The notes: generated from the sequence alone by a model not told the origin. 64,000 bases of DNA from Lasioglossum baleicum (GCF_051020765.1 NW_027469111.1:930001-994000); one strand, 5' to 3'; shown: positions 12,101-28,182, numbered from the stretch's first letter. Numbers and translations: made by a program.

Positions 12101-15100
12101 CCAGCGTGGTCGGCACCGCGCAGAGACCTAAGGGGCGTTATTGGGATGGACCTCTCGTTGCCGGTCGTGGTCGACCACATGATCGGCAGCGAGAGGTCAA
12201 GAGCAGCGTTTGCCTCCTTCTGCGAGATTGTGATAACACAGAAGGAGGCAGCGGAAAGGGAGAGGGAAGCCGACCCCCTCTCCGCCAGAAGGTTAGCATC
12301 GGCGGGGCAACCCCGTCGAGGCCGACGGCCCCCTGTAAGGGGCCGCAGACGTAATGGCGGCGGTGGGACTACTTAATACTTCCACCGCCGCCAAGGGGGG
12401 CTGGCCGTTAAGGCGCCCCCGGGGTGGGCAGGTCGCGGGAGGCGAGGTGGAGCAATAATCCCCTCCCCCCCCTCTACAAAGATGAGACCTGCCGGTCGAC
12501 CCCCCTCCTTTTATTTTATAATATTTCATTTTATCCTATATATATTTTACATTCTATATTATAAATTTTATCTTTATCTTTTAATCCCCTTTATTTTGCC
12601 CCACTTCTTATGTTTGTTGTGTTTTGTCCATTGTATTTATTTACTTATTATTATTTATTTATTTATTGACTTTTATTTTATCTATTTTATCTATACACGT
12701 TTTCATTTATTGATTTTATCTATTATTTTATCGTATTTTTAAGTTTTATGCGGGTGGACGTGGGGGGTGGGACGGGGGGAGGGGACAGACGCGAGCCGGA
12801 ACTCGCCTCTGTCCCCTCCTTGTCGCGTGCGGAAAAAAATACAATGCAGCGTGTACGAGTATTTGCACATGTATAAAAATCGGATGGCGCGGTAACAAAA
12901 ATTCTAAATTATACAGCACAAGTTGCAGCAATGCATGCGCATAAGTTAAATTACCTGCATACCGCCGTTTCCTCAAACTGTGTGTTCATATCTGGCACTG
13001 GGAGGATCGCAGTGCCACCACTGCGAGGAGGCCCAGGACTCTGCGCGGCATACGCTGGAAGAATGTCCAGCGTGGTCGGCACCGCACAGAGACCTAAGGG
13101 GCGTTATTGGGATGGACCTCTCGTTGCCGGTCGTGGTCGACCACATGATCGGCAGCGAGAGGTCAAGAGCACCGTTTGCCTCCTTCTGCGAGATTGTGAT
13201 AACGCAGAAGGAGGCAGGGGAAAGGGAGAGGGAAGCCGGCCCCCTCTCCGCCAGGAGGTTAGCATCGGCGGGGCAACCCCGACGAGGCCGACGGCCCCCT
13301 GTAAGGGGCCGCAGACGTAATGGCGGCGGTGGGACTACTTAATACTTCCAGCGCCGCCAAGGGGGGCTGGCCGTTAAGGCGCCCCTGGGGTGGGCAGGTC
13401 GCGGGAGGCGAGGTGGAGCAATAATCCCCTCCCCCCCCTCTACAAAGATGAGACCTGCCGGTCGACCCCCCTCCTTCTATTTTATAATATTTCATTTTAT
13501 CCTATATATATTTTATATTCTATATGATAAATTTTATCTTTAACTTTTAATCCCCTTTATTTTGCCCCCCCTTCTTATGTTTGTTGTGTTTTGTCCATTG
13601 TATTTATTTACTTATTATTATTTATTTATTTATTGACTTTTATTTTATCTATTTTATCTATACACGTTTTCATTTATTGATTTTATCTATTATTTTATCG
13701 TATTTTTAAGTTTTATGCGGGTCGAGGTGGGGGGTGGGACGGGGAGAGGGGACAGACGCGAGCCGGAACTCGCCTCTGTCCCCTCCTTGTCGCGTGCGGT
13801 AAAAAATACAATGCAGCGTGTACGAGTATTTGCACATGTATAAAAATCGGATGGCGCGGTAACAAAAATTCTAAATTATACAGCACAAGTTGCAGCAATG
13901 CATGCGCATAAGTTAAATTACCTGCATACCGCCGTTTCCTCAAACTGTGTGTTCATATCTGGCACTGGGAGGATCGCAGTGCCACCACTGCGAGGAGGCC
14001 CAGGACCCTGCGCGGCATACGCTGGAAGAATGTCCAGCGTGGTCGGCACCGCACAGAGACCTAAGGGGCGTTATTGGGATGGACCTCTCGTTGCCGGTCG
14101 TGGTCGACCACATGATCGGCAGCGAGAGGTCAAGAGCACCGTTTGCCTCCTTCTGCGAGATTGTGATAACGCAGAAGGAGGCAGCGGAAAGGGAGAGGGA
14201 AGCCGGCCCCCTCTCCGCCAGGTGGTTAGCATCGGCGGGGCAACCCCGACGAGGCCGACAGCCCCCTGTAAGGGGCCGCAGACGTAATGGCGGCGGTGGG
14301 ACTACTTAGTACTTCCACCGCCGCCAAGGGGGACTGGCCGTTAAGGCGCCCCTGGGGTGGGCAGGTCGCGGGGGCGAGGTGGAGCAATAATCCCCTCCCC
14401 CCCCTCTACAAAGATGAGACCTGCCGGTCGACCCCCCTACTTTTATTTTATAATATTTCATTTTATCCTATATATATATTATATTCTATATTATAAATTT
14501 TATCTTCATCTATTATTCCCCTTTATTTTGCCACCCCTTCTCATGTTTGTTGTGTTTTGTCCATTGTATTTATTTACTTATTATTATTTATTTATTTATT
14601 GACTTTTATTTTATCTATTTTATCTATACACGTTTTCATTTATTGATTTTATCTATTATTTTATCGTATTTTTAAGTTCTATGCGGGTCGACGTGGGGGG
14701 TGGGTCGGGGGGAGGGGACAGACGCGAGCCGGAACTCGCCTCTGTCCCCTCCTTGTCGCGTGCGGAAAAAAATACAATGCAGCGTGTACGAGTATTTGCA
14801 CATGTATAAAAATCGGATGGCGCGGTAACAAAAATTCTAAATTGTACAGCACAAGTTGCAGCAAGCATGCGCATAAGTTAAATTACCTGCATACCGCCGT
14901 TTCCTCAAACTGTGTGTTCATATCTGGCACTGGGAGGATCGCAGTGCCACCACTGCGAGGAGGCCCAGGACTCTGCGCGGCATACGCTGGAAGAATGTCC
15001 AGCGTGGTCGGCACCGCACAGAGACCTGAGGGGCGTTATTGGGATGGACCTCTCGTTGCCGGTCGTGGTCGACCACATGATCGGCAGCGAGAGGTCAAGA

Positions 15101-18100
15101 GCACCGTTTGCCTCCTTCTGCGAGATTGTGATAACGCAGAAGGAGGCAGCGGAAAGGGAGAGGGAAGCCGGCCCCCTCTCCGCCAGGTGGTTAGCATCGG
15201 CGGGGCCAACCTCGACGAGGCCGACGGCCCCCTGTAAGGGGCCGCAGACGTAATGGCGGCGGTGGGACTACTTAGTACTTCCACCGCCGCCAAGGGGGAC
15301 TGGCCGTTAAGGCGCCCCTGGGGTGGGCAGGTCGGGTGGGGCGAGGTGGAGCAATAATCCCCTCTCCCCCTCTACAAAGATGAGACCTTCCGGTCGACCC
15401 CCCTCCTTTTATTTTATAATATTTCATTTTATCCTATATATATTTTATATTCTATATTATAAATTTTATCTTTATCTTTTAATCCCCTTTATTTTGCCAC
15501 CCCTTCTCATGTTTGTTGTGTTTTGTCCATTGTATTTATTTACTTATTATTATTTATTTATTTATTGACTTTTATTTTATCTATTTTATCTATACACGTT
15601 TTCATTTATTGATTTTATCTATTATTTTATCGTATTTTTAAGTTTTATGCGGGTCGACGTTAGGGTGGGACGGGGGGAGGGGACAGACGCGAGCCGGAAC
15701 TCGCCTCTGTCCCCTCCTTGTCGCGTGCGGAAAAAAATACAATGCAGCGTGTACGAGTATTTGCACATGTATAAAAATCGGATGGCGCGGTAACAAAAAT
15801 TCTAAATTATACAGCACAAGTTGCAGCAATGCATGCGCATAAGTTAAATTACCTGCATACCGCCGTTTCCTCAAACTGTGTGTTCATATCTGGCACTGGG
15901 AGGATCGCAGTGCCACCACTGCGAGGAGGCCCAGGACTCTGCGCGGCATACGCTGGAAGAATGTCCAGCGTGGTCGGCACCGCACAGAGACCTAAGGGGC
16001 GTTATTGGGATGGACCTCTCGTTGCCGGTCGTGGTCGACCACATGATCGGCAGCGAGAGGTCAAGTGCAGCGTTTGCCTCCTTCGGCGAGATTGTGATAA
16101 CGCAGAAGGAGGCAGGGGAAAGGGAGAGGGAAGCCGACCCCCTCTCCGCCAGGAGGTTAGCATCGGCGGGGCAACCCCGACGAGGCCGACGGCCCCCTGT
16201 AAGGGGCCGCAGACGTAATGGCGGCGGTGGGACTACTTAATACTTCCAGCGCCGCCAAGGGGGGCTGGCCGTTAAGGCGCCCCTGGGGTGGGCAGGTCGC
16301 GGGGAGCGAGGTGGAGCAATAATCCCCTCCCCCCCCCCCCTCTACAAAGATGAGACCTGCCGGTCGACCCCCCTCCTTCTATTTTATAATATTTCATTTT
16401 ATCCTATATATATTTTATATTCTATATTATAAATTTTATCTTTATCTTTTAATCCCCTTTATTTTGCCCCCCTTCTTATGTTTGTTGTGTTTTGTCCATT
16501 GTATTTATTTACTTATTATTATTTATTTATTTATTGACTTTTATTTTATCTATTTTATCTATACACGTTTTCATTTATTGATTTTATATATTATTTTATC
16601 GTATTTTTAAGTTTTATGCGGGTCGACGTGGGGGGTGGGACGGGGGGAGGGGACAGACGCGAGCCGGAACTCGCCTCTGTCCCCTCCTTGTCGCGTGCGG
16701 AAAAAAATACAATGCAGCGTGTACGAGTATTTGCGCATGTATAAAAATCGGATGGCGCGGTTACAAAAATTCTAAATTATACAGCACAAGTTGCAGCAAT
16801 GCATGCGCATAAGTTAAATTACCTGCATACCGCCTTTTCCTCAAACTGTGTGTTCATATCTGGCACTGGGAGGATCGCAGTGCCACCACTGCGAGGAGGC
16901 CCAGGACTCTGAGCGGCATACGCTGGAAGAACGTCCAGCGTGGTCGGCGCCGCGCAGTGACCTAAGGGGCGTTATTGGGATGGACCTCTCGTTGCCGGTC
17001 GTGGTCGACCACATGATCGGCAGCGAGAGGTCAAGAGCAGCGTTTGTCTCCTTCTGCGAGATTGTGATAACGCAGAAGGAGGCAGCGGAAAGGGAGAGGG
17101 AAGCCGACCCCCTCTCTGCCAGAAGGTTAGCATCGGCGGGGCAACCCCGACGAGGCCGACAGCCCCCTGTAAGGGGCCGCAGACGTAATGGCGGCGGTGG
17201 GACTACTTAGTACTTCCACCGCCGCCAAGGGGGACTGGCCGTTAAGGCGCCCCTGGGGTGGGCAGGTCGCGGGGGCGAGGTGGAGCAATAATCCCCTCCC
17301 CCCCCTCTACAAAGATGAGACCTGCCGGTCGACCCCCCTCCTTTTATTTTATAATATTTCATTTTATCCTATATATATTTTATATTCTATATTATAAATT
17401 TTATCTTTATCTTTTAATCCCCTTTATTTTGCCCCACTTCTTATGTTTGTTGTGTTTTGTCCATTGTATTTATTTACTTATTATTATTTATTTATTTATT
17501 GACTTTTATTTTATTTATTTTATCTATACACGTTTTCATTTATTGATTTTATCTATTATTTTATCGTATTTTTAAGTTTTATGCGGGTCGACGTTGGGAG
17601 TGGGACGGGGGGAGGGGTCAGACGCGAGCCGGAACTCGCCTCTGTCCCCTCCTTGTCGCGTGCGGAAAAAAATACAATGCAGCGTGTACGAGTATTTGCA
17701 CATGTATAAAAATCGGATGGCGCGGTAACAAAAATTCTAAATTATACAGCACAAGTTGCAGCAATGCATGCGCATAAGTTAAATTACCTGTATACCGCCG
17801 TTTCCTCAAACTGTGTGTTCATATCTGGCACTGGGAGGATCGCAGTGCCACCACTGCGAGGAGGCCCAGGACTCTGCGCGGCATACGCTGGAAGAATGTC
17901 CAGCGTGGTCGGCACCGCACAGAGACCTAAGGGGCGTTATTGGGATGGACCTCTCGTTGCCGGTCGTGGTCGACCACATGATCGGCAGCGAGAGGTCAAG
18001 AGCACCGTTTGCCTCCTTCTGCGAGATTGTGATAACGCAGAAGGAGGCAGCGGAAAGGGAGAGGGAAGCCGACCCCCTCTCCGCCAGGAGGTTAGCATCG

Positions 18101-19457
18101 GCGGGGCAACCCCGACGAGGCCGACGGCCCCCTGTTAGGGGCCGCAGACGTAATGGCGGCGGTGGGACTACTTAATACTTCCAGCGCCGCCAAGGGGGGC
18201 TGGCCGTTAAGGCGCCCCTGGGGTGGGCAGGTCGCGGGGGGCGAGGTGGAGCAATAATCCCCTCCCCCCCCTCTACAAAGATGAGACCTGCCGGTCGACC
18301 CCCCTCCTTCTATTTTATAATATTTCATTTTATCCTATATATATTTTATATTCTATATTATAAATTTTATCTTTAACTTTTAATCCCCTTTATTTTGCCC
18401 CCCCTTCTTATGTTTGTTGTGTTTTGTCCATTGTATTTATTTACTTATTATTATTTATTTATTTATTGACTTTTATTTTATCTATTTTATCTATACACGT
18501 TTTCATTTATTGATTTTATCTATTATTTTATCGCATTTTTAAGTTTTATGCGGGTCGACGTTGGGGGTGGGACGGGGGGAGGGGACAGACGCGAGCCGGA
18601 ACTCGCCTCTGTCCCCTCCTTGTCGCGCGCGGAAAAAAATACAATGCAGCGTGTACGAGTATTTGCACATGTATAAAAATCGGATGGCGCGGTAACAAAA
18701 ATTCTAAATTATACAGCACAAGTTGCAGCAATGCATGCGCATAAGTTAAATTACCTGCATACCGCCGTTTCCTCAAACTGTGCGTTCATATCTGGCACTG
18801 GGAGGATCGCAGTGCCACCACTGCGAGGAGGCCCAGGACTCTGCGCGGCATACGCTGGAAGAATGTCCAGCGTGGTCGGCACCGCACAGAGACCTAAGGG
18901 GCGTTATTGGTATGGACCTCTCGTTGCCGGTCGTGGTCGACCACATGATCGGCAGCGAGAGGTCAAGAGCAGCGTTTGCCTACTTCTGCGAGATTGTGAT
19001 AACGCAGAAGGAGGCAGCGGAAAGGGAGAGGGAAGCCGGCCCCCTCTCCGCCAGGTGGTTAGCATCGGCGGGGCCAACCTCGACGAGGCCGACGGCCCCC
19101 TGTAAGGGGCCGCAGACGTACTGGCGGCGGTTGGACTACTTAGTACTTCCACCGCCGCCTAGGGGGGCTGGCCGTTAAGGCGCCCCTGGGGTGGGCAGGT
19201 CGCGGGGGGCGAGGTGGAGCAATAATCCCCTCCCCCCCCACTACAAAGATGAGTCCTGCCGGTCGACCCCCCTCCTTTTATTTTATAATATTTCATTTTA
19301 TCCTATATATATTTTATATTCTATATTATAAATTTTATCTTTATCTTTTAATCCCCTTTATTTTGCCCCCCCTTCTTATGTTTGTTGTGTTTTGTCCATT
19401 GTATTTATTTACTTATTATTATTTATTTATTTATTGACTTTTATTTTATCTATTTTG

Positions 19458-19515
19458 TCTATACACGTTTTCATTTATTGATTTTATCTATACACGTTTT
19501 CATTTATTGATTTTA
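19458..19515. repeat. 29-bp minisatellite, 2 copies
   Basis: A 29-bp block starting TCTATACACGTTTTC is present twice in this unit. Other units have it once. The higher-order partner at 28183 has three copies. Confidence 0.9.
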
Positions 19516-22500
19516 TCTTTTATTTTATCGTATTTTCAAGTTTTACGCGGGTCGATCAGGGGGGTGGGACGGGGGGAGGGGACAGACGCGATCCGGAACT
19601 CGCCTCTGTCCCCTCCTTGTCGCGTGCGGAAAAAAATACAGTGCAGCGTGTACGAGTATTTGCACATGTATAAAAATCGGATGGCGCGGTAACAAAAATT
19701 CTAAATTATACAGCACAAGTTGCAGCAATGCATGCGCATAAGTTAAATTACCTGCATACCGCCGTTTCCTCAAACTGTGTGTTCATATCTGTCACTGGGA
19801 GGATCGCAGTGCCACCACTGCGAGGAGGCCCAGGACTCTGCGCGGCATACGCTGGAAGAATGTCCAGCGTGGTCGGCACCGCGCAGAGACCTAAGGGGCG
19901 TTATTGGGATGGACCTCTCGTTGCCGGTCGTGGTCGACCACATGATCGGCAGCGAGAGGTCAAGAGCACCGTTTACCTCCTTAGGCGAGATTGTGATAAC
20001 GCAGAAGGAGGCAGCGGAGAGGGAGAGGGAAGCCGACCCGCTCTCCGCCAGGAGGCTAGCATCGGCGGGGCAACCCCGACGAGGCCGACGGCCCCCTGTA
20101 AGGGGCCGCAGACGTAATGGCGGCGGTGGGACTACTTAGTACTTCCACCGCCGCCAACGGGGACTGGCCGTTAAGGCGCCCCTGGGGTGGGCAGGTCGCG
20201 GGGGGCGAGGTGGAGCAATAATCCCCTCCCCCCCTCTACAAAGATGAGACCTGCCGGTCGACCCCCCTCCTTTTATTTTATAATATTTCATTTTATCCTA
20301 TATATATTTTATATTCTATATTATAAATTTTATCTTTATCTTTTAATCCCCTTTATTTTGCCCCCCTTCTTATGTTTGTTGTGTTTTGTCCATTGTATTT
20401 ATTTACTTATTATTATTTATTTATTTACTGACTTTTATTTTATTTATTTTACCTATACACGTTTTCATTTATTGATTTTATCTATTATTTTATCGTATTT
20501 TTAAGTTTTATGTGGGTCGACGTTGGGGGTGGGACGGGGGGAGGGGACAGACGCGAGCCGGAACTCGCCTCTGTCCCCTCCTTGTCACGTACGGAAAAAA
20601 ATACAATGCAGCGTGTACGAGTATTTGCACATGTATAAAAATCGGATGGCGCGGTTACAAAAATTCTAAATTATACAGCACAAGTTGCAGCAATGCATGC
20701 GCATAAGTTAAATTATCTGCATACCGCCGTTTCCTCAAACTGTGTGTTCATATCTGTCACTGGGAGGATCGCACTGCCACCACTGCGAGGAGGCCCAGGA
20801 CTCTGCGCGGCATACGCTGGAAGAATGTCCAGCGTGGTCGGCACCGCGCAGAGACCTAAGGGGCGTTATTGGGATGGACCTCTCGTTGCCGGTCGTGGTC
20901 GACCACATGATCGGCAGCGAGAGGTCAAGAGCAGCGTTTGCCTCCTTCTGCGAGATTGTGATAACACAGAAGGAGGCAGCGGAAAGGGAGAGGGAAGCCG
21001 ACCCCCTCTCCGCCAGAAGGTTAGCATCGGCGGGGCAACCCCGTCGAGGCCGACGGCCCCCTGTAAGGGGCCGCAGACGTAATGGCGGCGGTGGGACTAC
21101 TTAATACTTCCACCGCCGCCAAGGGGGGCTGGCCGTTAAGGCGCCCCCGGGGTGGGCAGGTCGCGGGAGGCGAGGTGGAGCAATAATCCCCTCCCCCCCC
21201 TCTACAAAGATGAGACCTGCCGGTCGACCCCCCTCCTTTTATTTTATAATATTTCATTTTATCCTATATATATTTTACATTCTATATTATAAATTTTATC
21301 TTTATCTTTTAATCCCCTTTATTTTGCCCCACTTCTTATGTTTGTTGTGTTTTGTCCATTGTATTTATTTACTTATTATTATTTATTTATTTATTGACTT
21401 TTATTTTATCTATTTTATCTATACACGTTTTCATTTATTGATTTTATCTATTATTTTATCGTATTTTTAAGTTTTATGCGGGTGGACGTGGGGGGTGGGA
21501 CGGGGGGAGGGGACAGACGCGAGCCGGAACTCGCCTCTGTCCCCTCCTTGTCGCGTGCGGAAAAAAATACAATGCAGCGTGTACGAGTATTTGCACATGT
21601 ATAAAAATCGGATGGCGCGGTAACAAAAATTCTAAATTATACAGCACAAGTTGCAGCAATGCATGCGCATAAGTTAAATTACCTGCATACCGCCGTTTCC
21701 TCAAACTGTGTGTTCATATCTGGCACTGGGAGGATCGCAGTGCCACCACTGCGAGGAGGCCCAGGACTCTGCGCGGCATACGCTGGAAGAATGTCCAGCG
21801 TGGTCGGCACCGCACAGAGACCTAAGGGGCGTTATTGGGATGGACCTCTCGTTGCCGGTCGTGGTCGACCACATGATCGGCAGCGAGAGGTCAAGAGCAC
21901 CGTTTGCCTCCTTCTGCGAGATTGTGATAACGCAGAAGGAGGCAGGGGAAAGGGAGAGGGAAGCCGGCCCCCTCTCCGCCAGGAGGTTAGCATCGGCGGG
22001 GCAACCCCGACGAGGCCGACGGCCCCCTGTAAGGGGCCGCAGACGTAATGGCGGCGGTGGGACTACTTAATACTTCCAGCGCCGCCAAGGGGGGCTGGCC
22101 GTTAAGGCGCCCCTGGGGTGGGCAGGTCGCGGGAGGCGAGGTGGAGCAATAATCCCCTCCCCCCCCTCTACAAAGATGAGACCTGCCGGTCGACCCCCCT
22201 CCTTCTATTTTATAATATTTCATTTTATCCTATATATATTTTATATTCTATATGATAAATTTTATCTTTAACTTTTAATCCCCTTTATTTTGCCCCCCCT
22301 TCTTATGTTTGTTGTGTTTTGTCCATTGTATTTATTTACTTATTATTATTTATTTATTTATTGACTTTTATTTTATCTATTTTATCTATACACGTTTTCA
22401 TTTATTGATTTTATCTATTATTTTATCGTATTTTTAAGTTTTATGCGGGTCGAGGTGGGGGGTGGGACGGGGAGAGGGGACAGACGCGAGCCGGAACTCG

Positions 22501-25500
22501 CCTCTGTCCCCTCCTTGTCGCGTGCGGTAAAAAATACAATGCAGCGTGTACGAGTATTTGCACATGTATAAAAATCGGATGGCGCGGTAACAAAAATTCT
22601 AAATTATACAGCACAAGTTGCAGCAATGCATGCGCATAAGTTAAATTACCTGCATACCGCCGTTTCCTCAAACTGTGTGTTCATATCTGGCACTGGGAGG
22701 ATCGCAGTGCCACCACTGCGAGGAGGCCCAGGACTCTGCGCGGCATACGCTGGAAGAATGTCCAGCGTGGTCGGCACCGCACAGAGACCTAAGGGGCGTT
22801 ATTGGGATGGACCTCTCGTTGCCGGTCGTGGTCGACCACATGATCGGCAGCGAGAGGTCAAGAGCACCGTTTGCCTCCTTCTGCGAGATTGTGATAACGC
22901 AGAAGGAGGCAGCGGAAAGGGAGAGGGAAGCCGGCCCCCTCTCCGCCAGGTGGTTAGCATCGGCGGGGCAACCCCGACGAGGCCGACAGCCCCCTGTAAG
23001 GGGCCGCAGACGTAATGGCGGCGGTGGGACTACTTAGTACTTCCACCGCCGCCAAGGGGGACTGGCCGTTAAGGCGCCCCTGGGGTGGGCAGGTCGCGGG
23101 GGCGAGGTGGAGCAATAATCCCCTCCCCCCCCTCTACAAAGATGAGACCTGCCGGTCGACCCCCCTACTTTTATTTTATAATATTTCATTTTATCCTATA
23201 TATATATTATATTCTATATTATAAATTTTATCTTCATCTATTATTCCCCTTTATTTTGCCACCCCTTCTCATGTTTGTTGTGTTTTGTCCATTGTATTTA
23301 TTTACTTATTATTATTTATTTATTTATTGACTTTTATTTTATCTATTTTATCTATACACGTTTTCATTTATTGATTTTATCTATTATTTTATCGTATTTT
23401 TAAGTTCTATGCGGGTCGACGTGGGGGGTGGGACGGGGGGAGGGGACAGACGCGAGCCGGAACTCGCCTCTGTCCCCTCCTTGTCGCGTGCGGAAAAAAA
23501 TACAATGCAGCGTGTACGAGTATTTGCACATGTATAAAAATCGGATGGCGCGGTAACAAAAATTCTAAATTGTACAGCACAAGTTGCAGCAAGCATGCGC
23601 ATAAGTTAAATTACCTGCATACCGCCGTTTCCTCAAACTGTGTGTTCATATCTGGCACTGGGAGGATCGCAGTGCCACCACTGCGAGGAGGCCCAGGACT
23701 CTGCGCGGCATACGCTGGAAGAATGTCCAGCGTGGTCGGCACCGCACAGAGACCTGAGGGGCGTTATTGGGATGGACCTCTCGTTGCCGGTCGTGGTCGA
23801 CCACATGATCGGCAGCGAGAGGTCAAGAGCACCGTTTGCCTCCTTCTGCGAGATTGTGATAACGCAGAAGGAGGCAGCGGAAAGGGAGAGGGAAGCCGGC
23901 CCCCTCTCCGCCAGGTGGTTAGCATCGGCGGGGCCAACCTCGACGAGGCCGACGGCCCCCTGTAAGGGGCCGCAGACGTAATGGCGGCGGTGGGACTACT
24001 TAGTACTTCCACCGCCGCCAAGGGGGACTGGCCGTTAAGGCGCCCCTGGGGTGGGCAGGTCGGGTGGGGCGAGGTGGAGCAATAATCCCCTCTCCCCCTC
24101 TACAAAGATGAGACCTTCCGGTCGACCCCCCTCCTTTTATTTTATAATATTTCATTTTATCCTATATATATTTTATATTCTATATTATAAATTTTATCTT
24201 TATCTTTTAATCCCCTTTATTTTGCCACCCCTTCTCATGTTTGTTGTGTTTTGTCCATTGTATTTATTTACTTATTATTATTTATTTATTTATTGACTTT
24301 TATTTTATCTATTTTATCTATACACGTTTTCATTTATTGATTTTATCTATTATTTTATCGTATTTTTAAGTTTTATGCGGGTCGACGTTAGGGTGGGACG
24401 GGGGGAGGGGACAGACGCGAGCCGGAACTCGCCTCTGTCCCCTCCTTGTCGCGTGCGGAAAAAAATACAATGCAGCGTGTACGAGTATTTGCACATGTAT
24501 AAAAATCGGATGGCGCGGTAACAAAAATTCTAAATTATACAGCACAAGTTGCAGCAATGCATGCGCATAAGTTAAATTACCTGCATACCGCCGTTTCCTC
24601 AAACTGTGTGTTCATATCTGGCACTGGGAGGATCGCAGTGCCACCACTGCGAGGAGGCCCAGGACTCTGCGCGGCATACGCTGGAAGAATGTCCAGCGTG
24701 GTCGGCACCGCACAGAGACCTAAGGGGCGTTATTGGGATGGACCTCTCGTTGCCGGTCGTGGTCGACCACATGATCGGCAGCGAGAGGTCAAGTGCAGCG
24801 TTTGCCTCCTTCGGCGAGATTGTGATAACGCAGAAGGAGGCAGGGGAAAGGGAGAGGGAAGCCGACCCCCTCTCCGCCAGGAGGTTAGCATCGGCGGGGC
24901 AACCCCGACGAGGCCGACGGCCCCCTGTAAGGGGCCGCAGACGTAATGGCGGCGGTGGGACTACTTAATACTTCCAGCGCCGCCAAGGGGGGCTGGCCGT
25001 TAAGGCGCCCCTGGGGTGGGCAGGTCGCGGGGAGCGAGGTGGAGCAATAATCCCCTCCCCCCCCCTCTACAAAGATGAGACCTGCCGGTCGACCCCCCTC
25101 CTTCTATTTTATAATATTTCATTTTATCCTATATATATTTTATATTCTATATTATAAATTTTATCTTTATCTTTTAATCCCCTTTATTTTGCCCCCCTTC
25201 TTATGTTTGTTGTGTTTTGTCCATTGTATTTATTTACTTATTATTATTTATTTATTTATTGACTTTTATTTTATCTATTTTATCTATACACGTTTTCATT
25301 TATTGATTTTATATATTATTTTATCGTATTTTTAAGTTTTATGCGGGTCGACGTGGGGGGTGGGACGGGGGGAGGGGACAGACGCGAGCCGGAACTCGCC
25401 TCTGTCCCCTCCTTGTCGCGTGCGGAAAAAAATACAATGCAGCGTGTACGAGTATTTGCGCATGTATAAAAATCGGATGGCGCGGTTACAAAAATTCTAA

Positions 25501-28182
25501 ATTATACAGCACAAGTTGCAGCAATGCATGCGCATAAGTTAAATTACCTGCATACCGCCTTTTCCTCAAACTGTGTGTTCATATCTGGCACTGGGAGGAT
25601 CGCAGTGCCACCACTGCGAGGAGGCCCAGGACTCTGAGCGGCATACGCTGGAAGAACGTCCAGCGTGGTCGGCGCCGCGCAGTGACCTAAGGGGCGTTAT
25701 TGGGATGGACCTCTCGTTGCCGGTCGTGGTCGACCACATGATCGGCAGCGAGAGGTCAAGAGCAGCGTTTGCCTCCTTCTGCGAGATTGTGATAACGCAG
25801 AAGGAGGCAGCGGAAAGGGAGAGGGAAGCCGACCCCCTCTCTGCCAGAAGGTTAGCATCGGCGGGGCAACCCCGACGAGGCCGACAGCCCCCTGTAAGGG
25901 GCCGCAGACGTAATGGCGGCGGTGGGACTACTTAGTACTTCCACCGCCGCCAAGGGGGACTGGCCGTTAAGGCGCCCCTGGGGTGGGCAGGTCGCGGGGG
26001 CGAGGTGGAGCAATAATCCCCTCCCCCCCCTCTACAAAGATGAGACCTGCCGGTCGACCCCCCTCCTTTTATTTTATAATATTTCATTTTATCCTATATA
26101 TATTTTATATTCTATATTATAAATTTTATCTTTATCTTTTAATCCCCTTTATTTTGCCCCACTTCTTATGTTTGTTGTGTTTTGTCCATTGTATTTATTT
26201 ACTTATTATTATTTATTTATTTATTGACTTTTATTTTATTTATTTTATCTATACACGTTTTCATTTATTGATTTTATCTATTATTTTATCGTATTTTTAA
26301 GTTTTATGCGGGTCGACGTTGGGAGTGGGACGGGGGGAGGGGTCAGACGCGAGCCGGAACTCGCCTCTGTCCCCTCCTTGTCGCGTGCGGAAAAAAATAC
26401 AATGCAGCGTGTACGAGTATTTGCACATGTATAAAAATCGGATGGCGCGGTAACAAAAATTCTAAATTATACAGCACAAGTTGCAGCAATGCATGCGCAT
26501 AAGTTAAATTACCTGTATACCGCCGTTTCCTCAAACTGTGTGTTCATATCTGGCACTGGGAGGATCGCAGTGCCACCACTGCGAGGAGGCCCAGGACTCT
26601 GCGCGGCATACGCTGGAAGAATGTCCAGCGTGGTCGGCACCGCACAGAGACCTAAGGGGCGTTATTGGGATGGACCTCTCGTTGCCGGTCGTGGTCGACC
26701 ACATGATCGGCAGCGAGAGGTCAAGAGCACCGTTTGCCTCCTTCTGCGAGATTGTGATAACGCAGAAGGAGGCAGCGGAAAGGGAGAGGGAAGCCGACCC
26801 CCTCTCCGCCAGGAGGTTAGCATCGGCGGGGCAACCCCGACGAGGCCGACGGCCCCCTGTAAGGGGCCGCAGACGTAATGGCGGCGGTGGGACTACTTAA
26901 TACTTCCAGCGCCGCCAAGGGGGGCTGGCCGTTAAGGCGCCCCTGGGGTGGGCAGGTCGCGGGGGGCGAGGTGGAGCAATAATCCCCTCCCCCCCCTCTA
27001 CAAAGATGAGACCTGCCGGTCGACCCCCCTCCTTCTATTTTATAATATTTCATTTTATCCTATATATATTTTATATTCTATATTATAAATTTTATCTTTA
27101 ACTTTTAATCCCCTTTATTTTGCCCCCCCTTCTTATGTTTGTTGTGTTTTGTCCATTGTATTTATTTACTTATTATTATTTATTTATTTATTGACTTTTA
27201 TTTTATCTATTTTATCTATACACGTTTTCATTTATTGATTTTATCTATTATTTTATCGCATTTTTAAGTTTTATGCGGGTCGACGTTGGGGGTGGGACGG
27301 GGGGAGGGGACAGACGCGAGCCGGAACTCGCCTCTGTCCCCTCCTTGTCGCGCGCGGAAAAAAATACAATGCAGCGTGTACGAGTATTTGCACATGTATA
27401 AAAATCGGATGGCGCGGTAACAAAAATTCTAAATTATACAGCACAAGTTGCAGCAATGCATGCGCATAAGTTAAATTACCTGCATACCGCCGTTTCCTCA
27501 AACTGTGCGTTCATATCTGGCACTGGGAGGATCGCAGTGCCACCACTGCGAGGAGGCCCAGGACTCTGCGCGGCATACGCTGGAAGAATGTCCAGCGTGG
27601 TCGGCACCGCACAGAGACCTAAGGGGCGTTATTGGTATGGACCTCTCGTTGCCGGTCGTGGTCGACCACATGATCGGCAGCGAGAGGTCAAGAGCAGCGT
27701 TTGCCTACTTCTGCGAGATTGTGATAACGCAGAAGGAGGCAGCGGAAAGGGAGAGGGAAGCCGGCCCCCTCCCCGCCAGGTGGTTAGCATCGGCGGGGCC
27801 AACCTCGACGAGGCCGACGGCCCCCTGTAAGGGGCCGCAGACGTACTGGCGGCGGTTGGACTACTTAGTACTTCCACCGCCGCCTAGGGGGGCTGGCCGT
27901 TAAGGCGCCCCTGGGGTGGGCAGGTCGCGGGGGGCGAGGTGGAGCAATAATCCCCTCCCCCCCCACTACAAAGATGAGTCCTGCCGGTCGACCCCCCTCC
28001 TTTTATTTTATAATATTTCATTTTATCCTATATATATTTTATATTCTATATTATAAATTTTATCTTTATCTTTTAATCCCCTTTATTTTGCCCCCCCTTC
28101 TTATGTTTGTTGTGTTTTGTCCATTGTATTTATTTACTTATTATTATTTATTTATTTATTGACTTTTATTTTATCTATTTTG